In this document: in pieces, positions 1 to 11,073 of the stretch
Layout: each line of letters starts with the position of its first letter
Numbering within the stretch: position 1 is the stretch's first letter
Assembly (NCBI GenBank): GCA_033558025.1
Contig: JAUCEF010000105.1
Coordinates: 1 to 46,212 of the forward strand
Origin: Phytophthora sp. 'mugwort'
Taxonomy: Eukaryota; Oomycota; Peronosporomycetes; Peronosporales; Peronosporaceae
Direction of reading: 5' to 3'
Length of the DNA stretch: 46,212 nucleotides
Program-made: the position numbers and the translations under genes
The notes under the pieces: generated by a model
Databases searched by the model: none
What the model saw: only the letters and a program-made list of their open reading frames with translations
What the model was told of the DNA's origin: nothing

Positions 1-1198
1 ATTAAAATATCCATTATTAAAAGATAATCAAAACAATTTTCATAGGATTTCTTGGTTAGATGCTCTAAATATTATTAATAAAAAATTGATAATTACAGAT
101 AGTTTTAATGCTAAAAGTATTATTGGTGATTTAACTGATTTAGAATCTCTTTTTTTATTAAAAAAAAATTTAAATAAATTAGGAATTTCAAATGTAAATT
201 ATGAACAATTTTTAAAAAATCGACAAATTAAGATAAATTCTGATTTAGCTTCAAATTTTTTATTTAATAATACTTTAAAATCTATTGAAGAATCTGATGT
301 TTGTTTAATAATTGGTAGTGATATTCGTCAAGAAGGTTCTATTTTAAATATTCATTTAATTAATCGTTTAAAAAAAGGAAATTTTAAAATAGCATATATC
401 GGTAATAAAATTAATTTTACTTATCCAGTAAAACATTTAGGATTAACTTTTAAAACTTTAATAAATATTATTTTAGGAAAACATGTATTTTGTAAACAAT
501 TAAAAAAAGCAAAAAAACCTTTAATTATTATAGGTAGTAATATTTTAAATCAAAAAAATGGTTTTTTTTTATTATCAAAATTAAAAAATTTATCATTTAT
601 TAACCATAATATTAATTTCTTTAATTTTCAAACTTCTTTAATTAATTTTTTTGAATTACTTTTCCAAAATCATTAAATATGTTAAATAATTCAAAATTAT
701 ATTATTTATTTAATACAAATTTACAAAATAAATTAAAAATAACTAAAAATAGTTTTTTTAGTTATTTATCAAGGACATCATTTTACTAAAGATGCTCAAA
801 ATTCAAATCTAATTTTACCTGGATTAACTTTTTTAGAAAAAAATGGAATGTATATTAATTTAGAAGGTTTTATTCAAAAAAATGAACAAATTTTAAATGT
901 AAATATAGAACAACGTAAAGATTCTATAATTTATAGAAATCTTTATAAATTTTTATTAAATAAAAATCAATCTAAATCAGAAGCTTTTTTAAAAATTAAA
1001 GATATTTTACCTTATTTATTAAAAAAAAAAATAAAAATTATTTATAATTTTAGTTTTAATAAAAAATTTTTAAAAATTAATATTAATTTTTTAGATTCAT
1101 TAATTAAAAATAATTATTATACAAATATATTAGAACAATATTCAAAAATATTGATTAATTCTAATAAAATTTTCAAAAATCAATCAAAATTATTATGA
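1..1198 (+). pseudogene. nad11: nad11 3' part, outer copy with frameshifts
   Basis: This repeats 42159-43353 of the intact nad11. The frame is broken by a lost A near 652 and by an insertion and rearranged bases near 755-763. The other copy reads through both places. Because it lies at the contig end and its differences are mostly homopolymer-length changes, it is best treated as an unpolished duplicate and not as a decayed gene. Confidence 0.8.
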
Positions 1199-2176
1199 TA
1201 TACACAATTTTAAAATTTTTAATTTTCATATTACCTTTATTAATTGCTGTGGCTTATTTTACTTTAGTTGAACGTAAAATATTAGCTTCTATTCAAAGAA
1301 GAAGAGGACCTAATGTTGTAGGTACTTTTGGATTATTACAACCATTAGCTGATGGTCTTAAATTATTCGTAAAAGAAACAATTTTACCAAGTAATGCTGA
1401 TGTAATTTTATTTATATTTTGCACCTATTTTAGCTTTTTTTTTAAGTCTATTAAGTTGGACAATAATACCTTTAGGTTTTGGTATGTTTTTTACTGAATT
1501 AAATATTGGTATTTTATATTTAATAGCAATTTCATCTTTAGGTGTATACGGTGTTATTATAGGTGGTTGGTCAAGTAATTCTAAATATTCGTTTTTAGGG
1601 GCTTTAAGATCAACAGCACAAATGATTTCATATGAATTAACTATTGGGTTTTCAATTCTTTCAGTAATTGTTTGTGCAAAATCTTTAAATTTAATTTCTA
1701 TTATTTGGGCACAAAAAACGGTATGGTATTGTTTTCCTCTTTTTCCTATTTTTATAATTTTTTTTTATATCTTGTTTAGCAGAAACAAATCGACATCCCT
1801 TTGATTTACCTGAAGCTGAAGCTGAATTAGTTTCAGGTTATAATGTAGAATATTCTGCAATGGGTTTTGCATTATTTTTTTTAGGTGAATATGCTAATAT
1901 GTTATTATGAGTAGTTTAACTACGATTTTATTTTAGGTGGTTGGTTAGCACCTTTCCCTTTTAGTATAAATTGTATTAATTTTTTACCCGGATCTTTTTG
2001 GTTTAGTATTAAAAATTTGTTTTTTTGTTGTTTTATTTGTAGTTGCTCGAGCTATTTTACCTCGATATCGTTATGACCAATTAATGCGTTTAGGTTGGAA
2101 AGTATTTCTACCTTTTTCATTATCCTGGTTTTTATATACTGCAAGTATTTTAATAAGTTTTAATTGGTTAATTTAA
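1195..2176 (+). pseudogene. nad1: nad1, outer copy with frameshifts
   Basis: This matches the intact nad1 at 43350-44330 but carries single-base indels near 1421, 1765, 1908, 1935 and 2012, nearly all in runs of A or T, which split the frame. It is likely sequence error in the terminal overlap. The ATGA overlap with the preceding nad11 is preserved. Confidence 0.8.
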
Positions 2177-2178
2177 TT

Positions 2179-2463
2179 ATGAATATTTTAAATCATTTTA
2201 TTTTTACTTTTTTTTTATTCTGTCTTGGATTATTTGGTATAATTTTAAATAGACAGAATATTATTATTATTTTAATGTCTATTGAATTATTATTATTATC
2301 AATTAATTTAAATTTTATTTATTTTGCAGTTTTAATTGATGATATAATAGGACAAGTTTTTTCTTTATTAATTTTAACAGTAGCTGCAGCAGAATCAGCT
2401 ATTGGATTAGCTATTATGATTATTTTCTTTAAATTATATGGAGATATTTCAATTTATAAATAA
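2179..2463 (+). CDS. nad4L: NADH dehydrogenase subunit 4L, outer copy
   Basis: This is identical in protein to the other nad4L copies up to the tail. One A is missing after the final Tyr-Lys codons, so it stops six residues early (94 versus 100 residues). The core with its conserved membrane glutamates is intact. The short tail is probably a homopolymer miscall at the contig end. Confidence 0.8.
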   Translation: MNILNHFIFTFFLFCLGLFGIILNRQNIIIILMSIELLLLSINLNFIYFAVLIDDIIGQVFSLLILTVAAAESAIGLAIMIIFFKLYGDISIYK

Positions 2464-2464
2464 A

Positions 2465-2598
2465 TTTATTATCATTATAATAAATTTATTTTATAAATTG
2501 AAATATCTCCATATAATTTAAAGAAAATAAATTTATTATAATGATAATAAATTTATTTTATAAATTGAAATATCTCCATATAATTTAAAGAAAATAAT
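2465..2598. repeat. 67-bp junction repeats, left junction
   Basis: Two minus-oriented copies of a 67-bp unit follow a dyad centred on the loop CATT at 2473-2476; copies of the landmark TGAAATATCTCC start at 2499 and 2566. Each unit contains the last codons of nad4L plus an intergenic hairpin of 13-bp arms around a 4-base loop. The + side has no extra unit, so the array is asymmetric about the dyad. Confidence 0.85.
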
Positions 2599-2838
2599 CA
2601 TAATAGCTAATCCAATAGCTGATTCTGCTGCAGCTACTGTTAAAATTAATAAAGAAAAAACTTGTCCTATTATATCATCAATTAAAACTGCAAAATAAAT
2701 AAAATTTAAATTAATTGATAATAATAATAATTCAATAGACATTAAAATAATAATAATATTCTGTCTATTTAAAATTATACCAAATAATCCAAGACAGAAT
2801 AAAAAAAAAGTAAAAATAAAATGATTTAAAATATTCAT
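2536..2838 (-). CDS. nad4L: NADH dehydrogenase subunit 4L, left inner copy
   Basis: This is a 100-residue, three-helix membrane subunit of complex I (NuoK family), part of the proton-pumping arm. Conserved membrane glutamates are visible in [11 protein letters not shown] (helix 2) and AAAESAIG (helix 3). The ATG at 2838 is preferred over an in-frame upstream TTG that would overlap nad1. It lies two bases after the nad1 stop, in the order nad11-nad1-nad4L. The last codons lie inside the 67-bp junction repeat, so the terminal residues are formed by repeat sequence. Confidence 0.93.
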   Translation of the reverse strand: MNILNHFIFTFFLFCLGLFGIILNRQNIIIILMSIELLLLSINLNFIYFAVLIDDIIGQVFSLLILTVAAAESAIGLAIMIIFFKLYGDISIYKINLLSL

Positions 2839-2840
2839 AA

Positions 2841-3821
2841 TTAAATTAACCAATTAAAACTTATTAAAATACTTGCAGTATATAAAAACCAGGATAATGA
2901 AAAAGGTAGAAATACTTTCCAACCTAAACGCATTAATTGGTCATAACGATATCGAGGTAAAATAGCTCGAGCAACTACAAATAAAACAACAAAAAAACAA
3001 ATTTTAATACTAAACCAAAAAGATCCGGGTAAAAAATTAATACAATTTATACTAAAAGGGAAAGGTGCTAACCAACCACCTAAAAATAAAATCGTAGTTA
3101 AACTACTCATTAATAACATATTAGCATATTCACCTAAAAAAAATAATGCAAAACCCATTGCAGAATATTCTACATTATAACCTGAAACTAATTCAGCTTC
3201 AGCTTCAGGTAAATCAAAGGGATGTCGATTTGTTTCTGCTAAACAAGATATAAAAAAAATTATAAAAATAGGAAAAAGAGGAAAACAATACCATACCGTT
3301 TTTTGTGCCCAAATAATAGAAATTAAATTTAAAGATTTTGCACAAACAATTACTGAAAGAATTGAAAACCCAATAGTTAATTCATATGAAATCATTTGTG
3401 CTGTTGATCTTAAAGCCCCTAAAAACGAATATTTAGAATTACTTGACCAACCACCTATAATAACACCGTATACACCTAAAGATGAAATTGCTATTAAATA
3501 TAAAATACCAATATTTAATTCAGTAAAAAACATACCAAAACCTAAAGGTATTATTGTCCAACTTAATAGACTTAAAAAAAAAGCTAAAATAGGTGCAAAT
3601 ATAAATAAAATTACATCAGCATTACTTGGTAAAATTGTTTCTTTTACGAATAATTTAAGACCATCAGCTAATGGTTGTAATAATCCAAAAGTACCTACAA
3701 CATTAGGTCCTCTTCTTCTTTGAATAGAAGCTAATATTTTACGTTCAACTAAAGTAAAATAAGCCACAGCAATTAATAAAGGTAATATGAAAATTAAAAA
3801 TTTTAAAATTGTGTATATCAT
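2841..3821 (-). CDS. nad1: NADH dehydrogenase subunit 1, left inner copy
   Basis: This 326-residue membrane subunit of complex I (NuoH family) forms part of the quinone-binding chamber. The family signature [18 protein letters not shown] lies near residues 27-44, and [20 protein letters not shown] lies near residues 195-214. Its ATG overlaps the stop of the upstream nad11 fragment as ATGA. The protein is identical to the copy at 43350-44330, so both inverted-repeat copies look functional. Confidence 0.96.
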   Translation of the reverse strand: MIYTILKFLIFILPLLIAVAYFTLVERKILASIQRRRGPNVVGTFGLLQPLADGLKLFVKETILPSNADVILFIFAPILAFFLSLLSWTIIPLGFGMFFTELNIGILYLIAISSLGVYGVIIGGWSSNSKYSFLGALRSTAQMISYELTIGFSILSVIVCAKSLNLISIIWAQKTVWYCFPLFPIFIIFFISCLAETNRHPFDLPEAEAELVSGYNVEYSAMGFALFFLGEYANMLLMSSLTTILFLGGWLAPFPFSINCINFLPGSFWFSIKICFFVVLFVVARAILPRYRYDQLMRLGWKVFLPFSLSWFLYTASILISFNWLI

Positions 3822-5389
3822 AATAATTTTGATTGATTTTTGAAAATTTTATTAGAATTAATCAATATTTTTGAATATTGTTCTAATATATTTGTATAAT
3901 AATTATTTTTAATTAATGAATCTAAAAAATTAATATTAATTTTTAAAAATTTTTTATTAAAACTAAAATTATAAATAATTTTTATTTTTTTTTTTAATAA
4001 ATAAGGTAAAATATCTTTAATTTTTAAAAAAGCTTCTGATTTAGATTGATTTTTATTTAATAAAAATTTATAAAGATTTCTATAAATTATAGAATCTTTA
4101 CGTTGTTCTATATTTACATTTAAAATTTGTTCATTTTTTTGAATAAAACCTTCTAAATTAATATACATTCCATTTTTTTCTAAAAAAGTTAATCCAGGTA
4201 AAATTAGATTTGAATTTTGAGCATCTTTAGTAAAATGATGTCCTTGATAAATAACAAAACTATTTTTAGTTATTTTTAATTTATTTTGTAAATTTGTATT
4301 AAATAAATAATATAATTTTGAATTATTTAACATATTTAATGATTTTGGAAAAGTAATTTCAAAAAAATTAATTAAAGAAGTTTGAAAATTAAAGAAATTA
4401 ATATTATGGTTAATAAATGATAAATTTTTTAATTTTGATAATAAAAAAAAACCATTTTTTTGATTTAAAATATTACTACCTATAATAATTAAAGGTTTTT
4501 TTGCTTTTTTTAATTGTTTACAAAATACATGTTTTCCTAAAATAATATTTATTAAAGTTTTAAAAGTTAATCCTAAATGTTTTACTGGATAAGTAAAATT
4601 AATTTTATTACCGATATATGCTATTTTAAAATTTCCTTTTTTTAAACGATTAATTAAATGAATATTTAAAATAGAACCTTCTTGACGAATATCACTACCA
4701 ATTATTAAACAAACATCAGATTCTTCAATAGATTTTAAAGTATTATTAAATAAAAAATTTGAAGCTAAATCAGAATTTATCTTAATTTGTCGATTTTTTA
4801 AAAATTGTTCATAATTTACATTTGAAATTCCTAATTTATTTAAATTTTTTTTTAATAAAAAAAGAGATTCTAAATCAGTTAAATCACCAATAATACTTTT
4901 AGCATTAAAACTATCTGTAATTATCAATTTTTTATTAATAATATTTAGAGCATCTAACCAAGAAATCCTATGAAAATTGTTTTGATTATCTTTTAATAAT
5001 GGATATTTTAATCGTTGATATTTTAAACTATCAAAAAAATATCTTGTTTTATCTGATATCCATTCTTTATTAATATTAAAATTAGTTTTAGGTAAAATAC
5101 GTATAATTTCATTATTAAAAATATCAATTTTAATATTTGAACCAATACTATCTAAAATAGCAATACCCTCTTTTTTTTTTAATTCCCAAGAACGTGCTTT
5201 AAAAGTATAGGGTTTAGAAGTTAATGCACCAACAGGACATAAATCTACTAAATTACCAGAAAATTCGGATTTAAAAATATTTGAAGAATAAAAATTAATT
5301 TCAGTTTTATTACCACGACCTGTTGTACCTAAACCGTCAATTCCACAAATTTCATTAGCAAAACGTACACAACGTGTACAATGAATACA
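3818..5389 (-). pseudogene. nad11: nad11 lacking its first 145 codons
   Basis: This copy is open from codon 146 to the normal stop and identical in protein to the C-terminal part of the complete gene at 41347-43353. It begins at the inverted-repeat edge, seven bases past the cob stop, with no ATG at the edge. It lacks the ferredoxin-like region with the [2Fe-2S] cysteines and the first [4Fe-4S] site, so it cannot replace the full subunit. It is most likely a by-product of where the repeat ends. Translation from a non-ATG codon cannot be excluded. Confidence 0.85.
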
Positions 5390-5396
5390 ATTTAAA

Positions 5397-6572
5397 TTAT
5401 TTATTTTTATTTATTAAAGATTTTTTATTAATATTATAACGTACTAAATAAGTTTCTAATTTACCTAAAAATGGTATAATTATTATAAAAAAAAAAAAAT
5501 AATAAATCATACTTATAATACCAATTTCAGTATAAGGATATTCAACTGGACATTGTCCAACCCAACCTAATAATAAAAAAGCTATAACTAATAACCAATA
5601 ACAAATTTTAAATATAGGTCTAAAAGCTGTACTTCTAATTTCAGATGAATTTGTAAAAGGTATTGTTAATAAAATAAGTAATGAACCAAACATAGCTATA
5701 ACACCGCCAATTTTATTAGGAATAGATCTTAAAATTGCATAAAACGGTAAAAAATACCATTCTGGTACGATATGTAAAGGTGTTTTCATTGGATTTGCTT
5801 CAATATAATTATCGGGATGACCTAATGTATTAGGATAAAAAAAAATAAAAATAAAGAAAATCAAAAATAAGATCATTAATCCAAATAAATCTTTAGTATA
5901 AAAATATGGATAAAAAGGTATATTTTCATTTTTTAATGTAATACCTAAAGGATTATTTGAACCAACTTCATGTAATAAAATTAAATGTATCAATACGGCA
6001 CCCACAATTATAAAAGGTAATGTAAAATGTAAACTAAAAAAACGATTTAATGTTGGATTATCAACAGCAAATCCGCCCCAAAGCCAATCAACAATATCTT
6101 TTCCTATTAAGGGTATTGCAGAAAATAAATTAGTAATAACAGTTGCACCCCAAAAACTCATTTGTCCCCAAGGTAAAACATAACCCATAAAAGCTGTAGC
6201 CATCATTAAAATAAAAATAATTACACCAGAAGACCATATAGCTTCTCTTGGTGTGATATAAGAACCATAATATAAACCACGAAAAATATGAATATATACA
6301 ACAATAAAAAAAAAAGATGCTCCATTTGCATGTGTATATCTAATTAACCAACCATTATTTACATCTCTCATAATATGTTCAACACTATTAAAAGCTAAAT
6401 CAATATGTGGAGTATAATGCATTGCTAAAAAAATACCTGTTAAAATTTGTATTACTAACATAATACCAGCTAACGAACCGAATCCAAAAAAATAATTTAA
6501 ATTAATAGGTGTAGGATAATCTATTAAATGATTATTAAGAATCGCAAATAATGATTTTTTATTCCATCTCAT
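5397..6572 (-). CDS. cob: Apocytochrome b
   Basis: This is the 391-residue cytochrome b of complex III, which carries both b hemes and the Qo and Qi quinone sites. Visible landmarks are the N-terminal block [11 protein letters not shown], the Qo-loop [19 protein letters not shown], and the [18 protein letters not shown] block that contains the conserved PEWY. The ATG at 6572 matches the usual family start; an upstream in-frame TTG at 6602 would add ten residues and is less likely. The stop lies seven bases from the edge of the inverted repeat. Confidence 0.97.
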   Translation of the reverse strand: MRWNKKSLFAILNNHLIDYPTPINLNYFFGFGSLAGIMLVIQILTGIFLAMHYTPHIDLAFNSVEHIMRDVNNGWLIRYTHANGASFFFIVVYIHIFRGLYYGSYITPREAIWSSGVIIFILMMATAFMGYVLPWGQMSFWGATVITNLFSAIPLIGKDIVDWLWGGFAVDNPTLNRFFSLHFTLPFIIVGAVLIHLILLHEVGSNNPLGITLKNENIPFYPYFYTKDLFGLMILFLIFFIFIFFYPNTLGHPDNYIEANPMKTPLHIVPEWYFLPFYAILRSIPNKIGGVIAMFGSLLILLTIPFTNSSEIRSTAFRPIFKICYWLLVIAFLLLGWVGQCPVEYPYTEIGIISMIYYFFFFIIIIPFLGKLETYLVRYNINKKSLINKNK

Positions 6573-6619
6573 AATATGAAATGAAAAATTACCTAAAAGC
6601 AAAAATAATTAATAAAATA

Positions 6620-7186
6620 TTACATATTTATTTTATTATTCCAAGGATTATTAAATTCAAATAATCGGTATTGTTGTGATAAATTAATGGGTTCATAAAC
6701 AACACGTTTTTTTAATTCATTATAAAAAATTTCTAAAAAACCACTTAAAGGGAAATCTTTACGTAAAGGATGTCCTTCAAAACCATAATCTGTTAAAATC
6801 CGTCTTAAATCGGGATGGTATAAAAAAAAAATACCAAACATATCCCAAACTTCTCTTTCACACCAATTGGCTGATTGATATATTTTTATAATTGAATCTA
6901 CCGGTTGTAATTCATTAATTATTATTTTAATTTTTAAACGACTATTAAAACGAATACTTAATAAATTATAAATTATTTCAAAACGTTTTTTTTTATTAAT
7001 ATAATCTATAACACAAATTTCTGATAATACTTTAAATTGAGTATTTGTATGATTTTTTAAAAAAAATAAAATAGGAATTAAATTTTTTGTAGAAATATTT
7101 ATACATAATTCATTTTTATATAAAGTATAATTTATTATTGGTAAAATCTGTAATAAATATTGACTAAATTTTTTTAATACTTTCAT
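6620..7186 (-). CDS. nad9: NADH dehydrogenase subunit 9
   Basis: This 188-residue peripheral-arm subunit of complex I (NuoC, 30-kDa family) has the family signature near residues 112-146: EREVWDMFGIFF followed by HPDLRRILTDYGFEGHPLRKDFPL. It lies between atp9 upstream and cob downstream on the same strand. The spacer to atp9 contains palindromes. Confidence 0.95.
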   Translation of the reverse strand: MKVLKKFSQYLLQILPIINYTLYKNELCINISTKNLIPILFFLKNHTNTQFKVLSEICVIDYINKKKRFEIIYNLLSIRFNSRLKIKIIINELQPVDSIIKIYQSANWCEREVWDMFGIFFLYHPDLRRILTDYGFEGHPLRKDFPLSGFLEIFYNELKKRVVYEPINLSQQYRLFEFNNPWNNKINM

Positions 7187-7200
7187 AAATAAAAAATAAT

Positions 7201-7349
7201 TATAAATATTTATAATTATAAATATTTATATATTAAAAAAATAAATAATTTTTTTTCTAAAATAAATACTATAACCAGTATTAGTATATATATAACATAA
7301 AATACGATAAAAATTAATTTTTATCATATTTTTCAGGATTTAATTTTAA
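7201..7349. other. Palindrome-rich spacer between atp9 and nad9
   Basis: The spacer holds two copies of the 14-bp palindrome TATAAATATTTATA at 7201-7214 and 7217-7230, and a perfect 20-bp palindrome at 7306-7325 (GATAAAAATT and its mirror). It lies just after the atp9 stop on the transcribed strand. It may fold at the 3' end of the atp9 transcript or mark processing. No tRNA or ORF is visible. Confidence 0.5.
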
Positions 7350-7815
<466 letters not shown>

Positions 7816-8169
7816 TTACCATTCTAAAGCATCACTACACCAAATATAAATAAAACCTATAACTAATTCAACTAAAAATTCAATCATAGTCCAAAATCCC
7901 CATGAAAAATTTGAACTTAAAGTTAAAACCCAAGGAAAAATAAAAACAGCTTCTAAATCAAAAATAATAAAAAGGATAGCTACTAAATAAAATTTTACAT
8001 CAAAAATTTTTCTAGCATCATCATAAGGATTAAATCCACATTCATAGGCTGTTAACTTTTCTAAATCATCTTTTTGTTTAATTAAACTAAAAGATAAAAT
8101 GAAAATTAAAATTGATAAAAATAAACTTAATATTAAGAATATAAAAATATTTGAATAATTTAATAACAT
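7816..8169 (-). CDS. nad3: NADH dehydrogenase subunit 3
   Basis: This 117-residue membrane subunit of complex I (NuoA family) shows the family block with the conserved Cys of the flexible loop, TAYECGFNP, followed by ARKIFDVKFYLVAILFIIFDLE. The frame stays open upstream through trnD, but that extension is tRNA sequence; the ATG at 8169 gives the usual family length. trnD lies 34 bases upstream. Confidence 0.96.
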   Translation of the reverse strand: MLLNYSNIFIFLILSLFLSILIFILSFSLIKQKDDLEKLTAYECGFNPYDDARKIFDVKFYLVAILFIIFDLEAVFIFPWVLTLSSNFSWGFWTMIEFLVELVIGFIYIWCSDALEW

Positions 8170-8203
8170 ATTTATAAATTTTTTTAAATATAATAAATTT
8201 AAA

Positions 8204-8277
8204 CGGAAAAAACGGGACTTGAACCCGCGACTTATAGCGTGACAAGCTACCACTCTAACCAACTGAGCTATTTTTCC
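8204..8277 (-). tRNA. trnD: tRNA-Asp (GTC)
   Basis: A full cloverleaf is present: acceptor GGAAAAA, D-arm GCTC/GAGT, anticodon loop TTGTCAC and T-arm with GTTCAAG. The discriminator is G, typical of tRNA-Asp. It lies between atp6 and nad3 and may serve as a processing punctuation mark. Confidence 0.95.
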
Positions 8278-8313
8278 AATATAAAATATTATATCTTATT
8301 TTTGTATATTTTA

Positions 8314-9033
8314 TTAATGTAAATTTAAAGCATCATTTATATACATACACGTTAAAATCGTAAACACATATGCCTGAATTAAAGCTACAGCAATTTCTAA
8401 ACCAACCAATAATACAATAATTATTAATGGAATAAAATGTGCCATAAAAATAAAACTATTTACATTTAACATAGCCCAAGCAAAACCTGCAATTACTTTT
8501 AATAAAGTATGTCCAGCCATCATATTTGCAAATAATCGTACAGGTAAACTAATTACACGAAAAATGTATGAAACTAATTCAATAGGTACTAAGATGGGAA
8601 CTAATGCTATACTTGCACCACTAGGTAATAATAAATTTAAAAAATTAAATTTATGTTTTTTAATTCCAATTAAATTAAAACCTAAATAAATTGTTAATGC
8701 TAAAGTAAACGTAATAATTAAATGACTTGTTATAGTAAAACTGTATGGAATCATTCCTATTAAATTACATAATAAAATAAAAAAAAAAACAACAAAAATT
8801 AATGAAACAAAATATTTACCAGCTTTTCCTATACTAGAATAAGTTAATTCAATTGTAATATTAAAAATCATTTCAAAAATTTGTTGAAAACGTGTTGGAA
8901 TAAATTTAGTTTTTATACATGTAAATATATATAAATAAACTAAACCTATTACTAAAATTAAAGAAGCATTAGTAAATACAAAAGGTATTTGAAAAATAGG
9001 TAAAATTTCAAATTGTTCTAAAGGACTAACCAT
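8314..9033 (-). CDS. atp6: ATP synthase F0 subunit a
   Basis: This 239-residue membrane subunit forms the proton half-channels against the atp9 ring. The key arginine helix is seen as SLPVRLFANMMAGHTLLKV, and the conserved last helix as LEIAVALIQAYVFTILTCMYI. It starts with the common MVSPLEQFEI and has a clear ATG. cox3 is 24 bases upstream on the same strand. Confidence 0.96.
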   Translation of the reverse strand: MVSPLEQFEILPIFQIPFVFTNASLILVIGLVYLYIFTCIKTKFIPTRFQQIFEMIFNITIELTYSSIGKAGKYFVSLIFVVFFFILLCNLIGMIPYSFTITSHLIITFTLALTIYLGFNLIGIKKHKFNFLNLLLPSGASIALVPILVPIELVSYIFRVISLPVRLFANMMAGHTLLKVIAGFAWAMLNVNSFIFMAHFIPLIIIVLLVGLEIAVALIQAYVFTILTCMYINDALNLH

Positions 9034-9057
9034 AAAAATTATTAATTTTTTAATAAA

Positions 9058-9972
9058 TTAATTACCTCCCCACCAGTAAACTGCTACAAATAAAAATAAC
9101 CAAACAACATCTACAAAATGCCAATACCAAGCTGCAGCTTCAAAACCGAAATGATGTTGTTTTGTAAAATGATGATTAATTAATCTAATAGTACTTACTA
9201 TAATAAAAATAGTACCTACAATAACGTGAATACCATGAAAACCTGTTAATAAAAAAAAAGTTGTACCATAAATACTATCAGAAATTGAAAAAGTACTTTC
9301 AATATATTCATAGGCTTGAATTAAAGTAAAAAAAAAAGCTAATAAAATTGTAATAATTAAACTTAAAATAGCATTTTTTCTATCACCAAAAACTATTGAA
9401 TGGTGTGCCCAAGTAATAGTTGCCCCAGATGATAATAATATTACAGTATTTAATAAAGGAATACCCCAAGCATTAACAGTTTCAATACCTAATGGTGGCC
9501 ATAAAGATCCAATTTCAGGTGTTGGTGCTAAAGCTGAATGAAAAAAAGCCCAAAAAAAACTAACAAAAAATAGTAATTCACTAAAAATAAATAAAAGCAT
9601 ACCATTTCTTAAACCTAATTGTACTTGTTTAGTATGTTGACCTTCATATACAGCTTCTCTAACTATATCACGAAACCAAGTATACATTGTTAAAATAATC
9701 ATTAAAAATCCTGTTAAAATTAAGAAATTACTGCCAATATAACCATGAAAATACATAGCACCACCAAAAGTTAAAAAAAAAAGTCCAAAAGAAATTATAA
9801 AAGGCCAAGGACTTGGATCTACTAAATGATAAGGATGTTTTTGTGTATTTTGTATATTATTACTAATTTCTTTTAAAATTTTTAAATCATTTTGAAATTT
9901 ATCGATATTAGAATCATTTGTTGTAGTTTCTATTTGTAAATTTTTTTTATTAATATAATAATAATTTTTCAT
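9058..9972 (-). CDS. cox3: Cytochrome c oxidase subunit III
   Basis: This is a 304-residue core subunit of complex IV. The usual protein begins near HPYHLVDPSPWPF, here at residue 46, and continues with FWAFFHSALAPTPEIGS and the C-terminal AAWYWHFVDVVWLFLFV. Before it lies a hydrophilic extension of about 38 residues rich in Asn, Lys and Thr, starting at the only nearby ATG. The extension could be real or the true start could be a later non-ATG codon. Confidence 0.95.
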   Translation of the reverse strand: MKNYYYINKKNLQIETTTNDSNIDKFQNDLKILKEISNNIQNTQKHPYHLVDPSPWPFIISFGLFFLTFGGAMYFHGYIGSNFLILTGFLMIILTMYTWFRDIVREAVYEGQHTKQVQLGLRNGMLLFIFSELLFFVSFFWAFFHSALAPTPEIGSLWPPLGIETVNAWGIPLLNTVILLSSGATITWAHHSIVFGDRKNAILSLIITILLAFFFTLIQAYEYIESTFSISDSIYGTTFFLLTGFHGIHVIVGTIFIIVSTIRLINHHFTKQHHFGFEAAAWYWHFVDVVWLFLFVAVYWWGGN

Positions 9973-10032
9973 AAGAATTTTATAATTTGTAATAATTAAT
10001 TATTTAATGATAAATAATGTATTTTAAAAAAA

Positions 10033-10464
10033 TTAATCAAAAATAAGATTAAATTTTAATTTTTTTATATTTTTATAATATTGTTTTTTTGTATTGATTG
10101 TTTTACTTTTATTTTTTGAAGTTTGAATAATTTCGTTTGTTATGTTTTTTAAATTTGCATTTAAAAGTAACCACGATATCGATTTTTTAATTTGTTTATC
10201 TTCATTTAAAAGCATTAAAAAATATCTATCTTTTTTTTTTTTTTTTTTATTTCGTTTTTTATTTGGAATACTTATTGCTTTTAATTTCGGTAATAAATTT
10301 TCAATTGATTTAAATAAAATAAAATTCGGTTTTTGTTTTGTAATTTTTTTTAAAGTAATTAAAATATTTATAAATATGTTTTCAGAACAAGTTTTTTTTC
10401 CTTTTTTTAATAACATATTTATAAATAATTTTTTTATTTTATACTCTTCGTATTTTAGTTCCAT
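10033..10464 (-). CDS. rps7: Ribosomal protein S7
   Basis: This 143-residue small-subunit protein is recognised by [18 protein letters not shown] near residues 14-31, the family's N-terminal RNA-binding block, and by the C-terminal SISWLLLNA. The middle is highly diverged and Lys-rich, with an oligo-lysine stretch. It follows rps12 as in the bacterial str operon and overlaps the rps12 3' end by 26 bases. Confidence 0.85.
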   Translation of the reverse strand: MELKYEEYKIKKLFINMLLKKGKKTCSENIFINILITLKKITKQKPNFILFKSIENLLPKLKAISIPNKKRNKKKKKKDRYFLMLLNEDKQIKKSISWLLLNANLKNITNEIIQTSKNKSKTINTKKQYYKNIKKLKFNLIFD

Positions 10465-10819
10465 ATTTTGATCTTGATGTTTTTCGAGAATAAATCCCTA
10501 ATAAATCATATTTACCACGAATTACATGATATTTTACTCCAGGTAAATCTTTTACACGACCTCCTCTAACTAATACTATTGAATGTTCTTGTAAAGTATG
10601 ACCAATACCTGGAATATAAGTAATTATTGTATACCTACTAGATAGGTGTACTTTTGCTACTTTACGCATAGCAGAATTTGGTTTTTTAGGTGTTGTATTA
10701 TAAACTTTTAAACAAATACCTTTACGTTGAGGACATTGTTTTAAAGCTGGACTTTTATTTCTTTTTTTTTTTTCTAAACGTTTTTGTTTTTTTAAAAATA
10801 ATTGATTAATTGTTGACAT
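10439..10819 (-). CDS. rps12: Ribosomal protein S12
   Basis: This 126-residue decoding-site protein shows the classic blocks [27 protein letters not shown], and [20 protein letters not shown] followed by VIRGKYD. The ATG at 10819 gives the family start. The frame is open further upstream into trnV, but that part is tRNA sequence. The rps12-rps7 order is ancestral. Confidence 0.97.
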   Translation of the reverse strand: MSTINQLFLKKQKRLEKKKRNKSPALKQCPQRKGICLKVYNTTPKKPNSAMRKVAKVHLSSRYTIITYIPGIGHTLQEHSIVLVRGGRVKDLPGVKYHVIRGKYDLLGIYSRKTSRSKYGTKIRRV

Positions 10820-10836
10820 ATTATTTGTTATTTTAT

Positions 10837-10909
10837 TGAATAATAACGGACTCGAACCGCTAACATTTTCGGTGTAAACGAAATACTCTACCAATTGAGT
10901 TAATTATTC
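10837..10909 (-). tRNA. trnV: tRNA-Val (TAC)
   Basis: A cloverleaf with acceptor GAATAAT, D-arm ACTC/GAGT, anticodon loop TTTACAC and T-loop GTTCGAG. The discriminator is A. It is the first of four adjacent tRNAs upstream of rps12. Confidence 0.95.
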
Positions 10910-10911
10910 AT

Positions 10912-10985
10912 TGGGCCTAAGTAGATTTGAACTACTGACTTTACACTTATCAGGCGTATACTCTAACCAACTGAGTTATAGGCCC
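10912..10985 (-). tRNA. trnI: tRNA-Ile (GAT)
   Basis: Acceptor GGGCCTA, anticodon stem TACGC/GTGTA and loop CTGATAA give anticodon GAT for AUU and AUC. It is separated from trnV and trnQ by only two bases on each side. A second Ile tRNA with CAT is at 36738-36811. Confidence 0.95.
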
Positions 10986-10987
10986 TT

Positions 10988-11059
10988 TTGAAGTAAAAGG
11001 ATTCGAACCTTTGATTTTCCGTACCAAAAACGGAGGCCTTACCACTTGGCTATACTTCA
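10988..11059 (-). tRNA. trnQ: tRNA-Gln (TTG)
   Basis: Acceptor TGAAGTA pairs with TACTTCA. The anticodon stem TCCGT/ACGGA encloses TTTTGGT, giving anticodon TTG. It has the typical Gln D-arm GCCAAGTGGTAAGGC. Confidence 0.95.
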
Positions 11060-11073
11060 AAATAAATAAAATA

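Larger units (their letters stand above)
1..3990. repeat. Terminal redundancy of the window (left end)
   Basis: Base 1 aligns with 42159 and the match continues, with small indels, through the palindrome to about 3990, which aligns with the window end at 46212. The two ends therefore carry the same roughly 4-kb segment in the same orientation. The simplest reading is an untrimmed overlap of a circular or head-to-tail molecule whose non-redundant length is about 42.16 kb. Confidence 0.85.
2477..5389 (-). repeat. Large inverted repeat, left copy
   Basis: This is the reverse complement of 41782-44631. It holds nad4L, nad1 and the 3' part of nad11. Identity ends at 5389, seven bases beyond the last base of the cob stop codon. 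It is 67 bp longer than the other copy because the junction side carries one extra 67-bp unit. The nad1 and nad4L proteins of the two inner copies are identical, so the repeat is either kept homogeneous by recombination or is recent. Confidence 0.9.

Noticed and set aside
6573..6602. Ten-codon upstream extension of cob from a TTG
   Set aside because: The ATG at 6572 matches the conserved N-terminus of cytochrome b.
8170..8262. Upstream extension of nad3 by 31 codons
   Set aside because: The extension is a translation of trnD; the ATG at 8169 gives the family length.
10142..10471. 109-codon + strand frame opposite rps7
   Set aside because: It is antisense to a recognisable S7, Phe-rich, and has no family feature.
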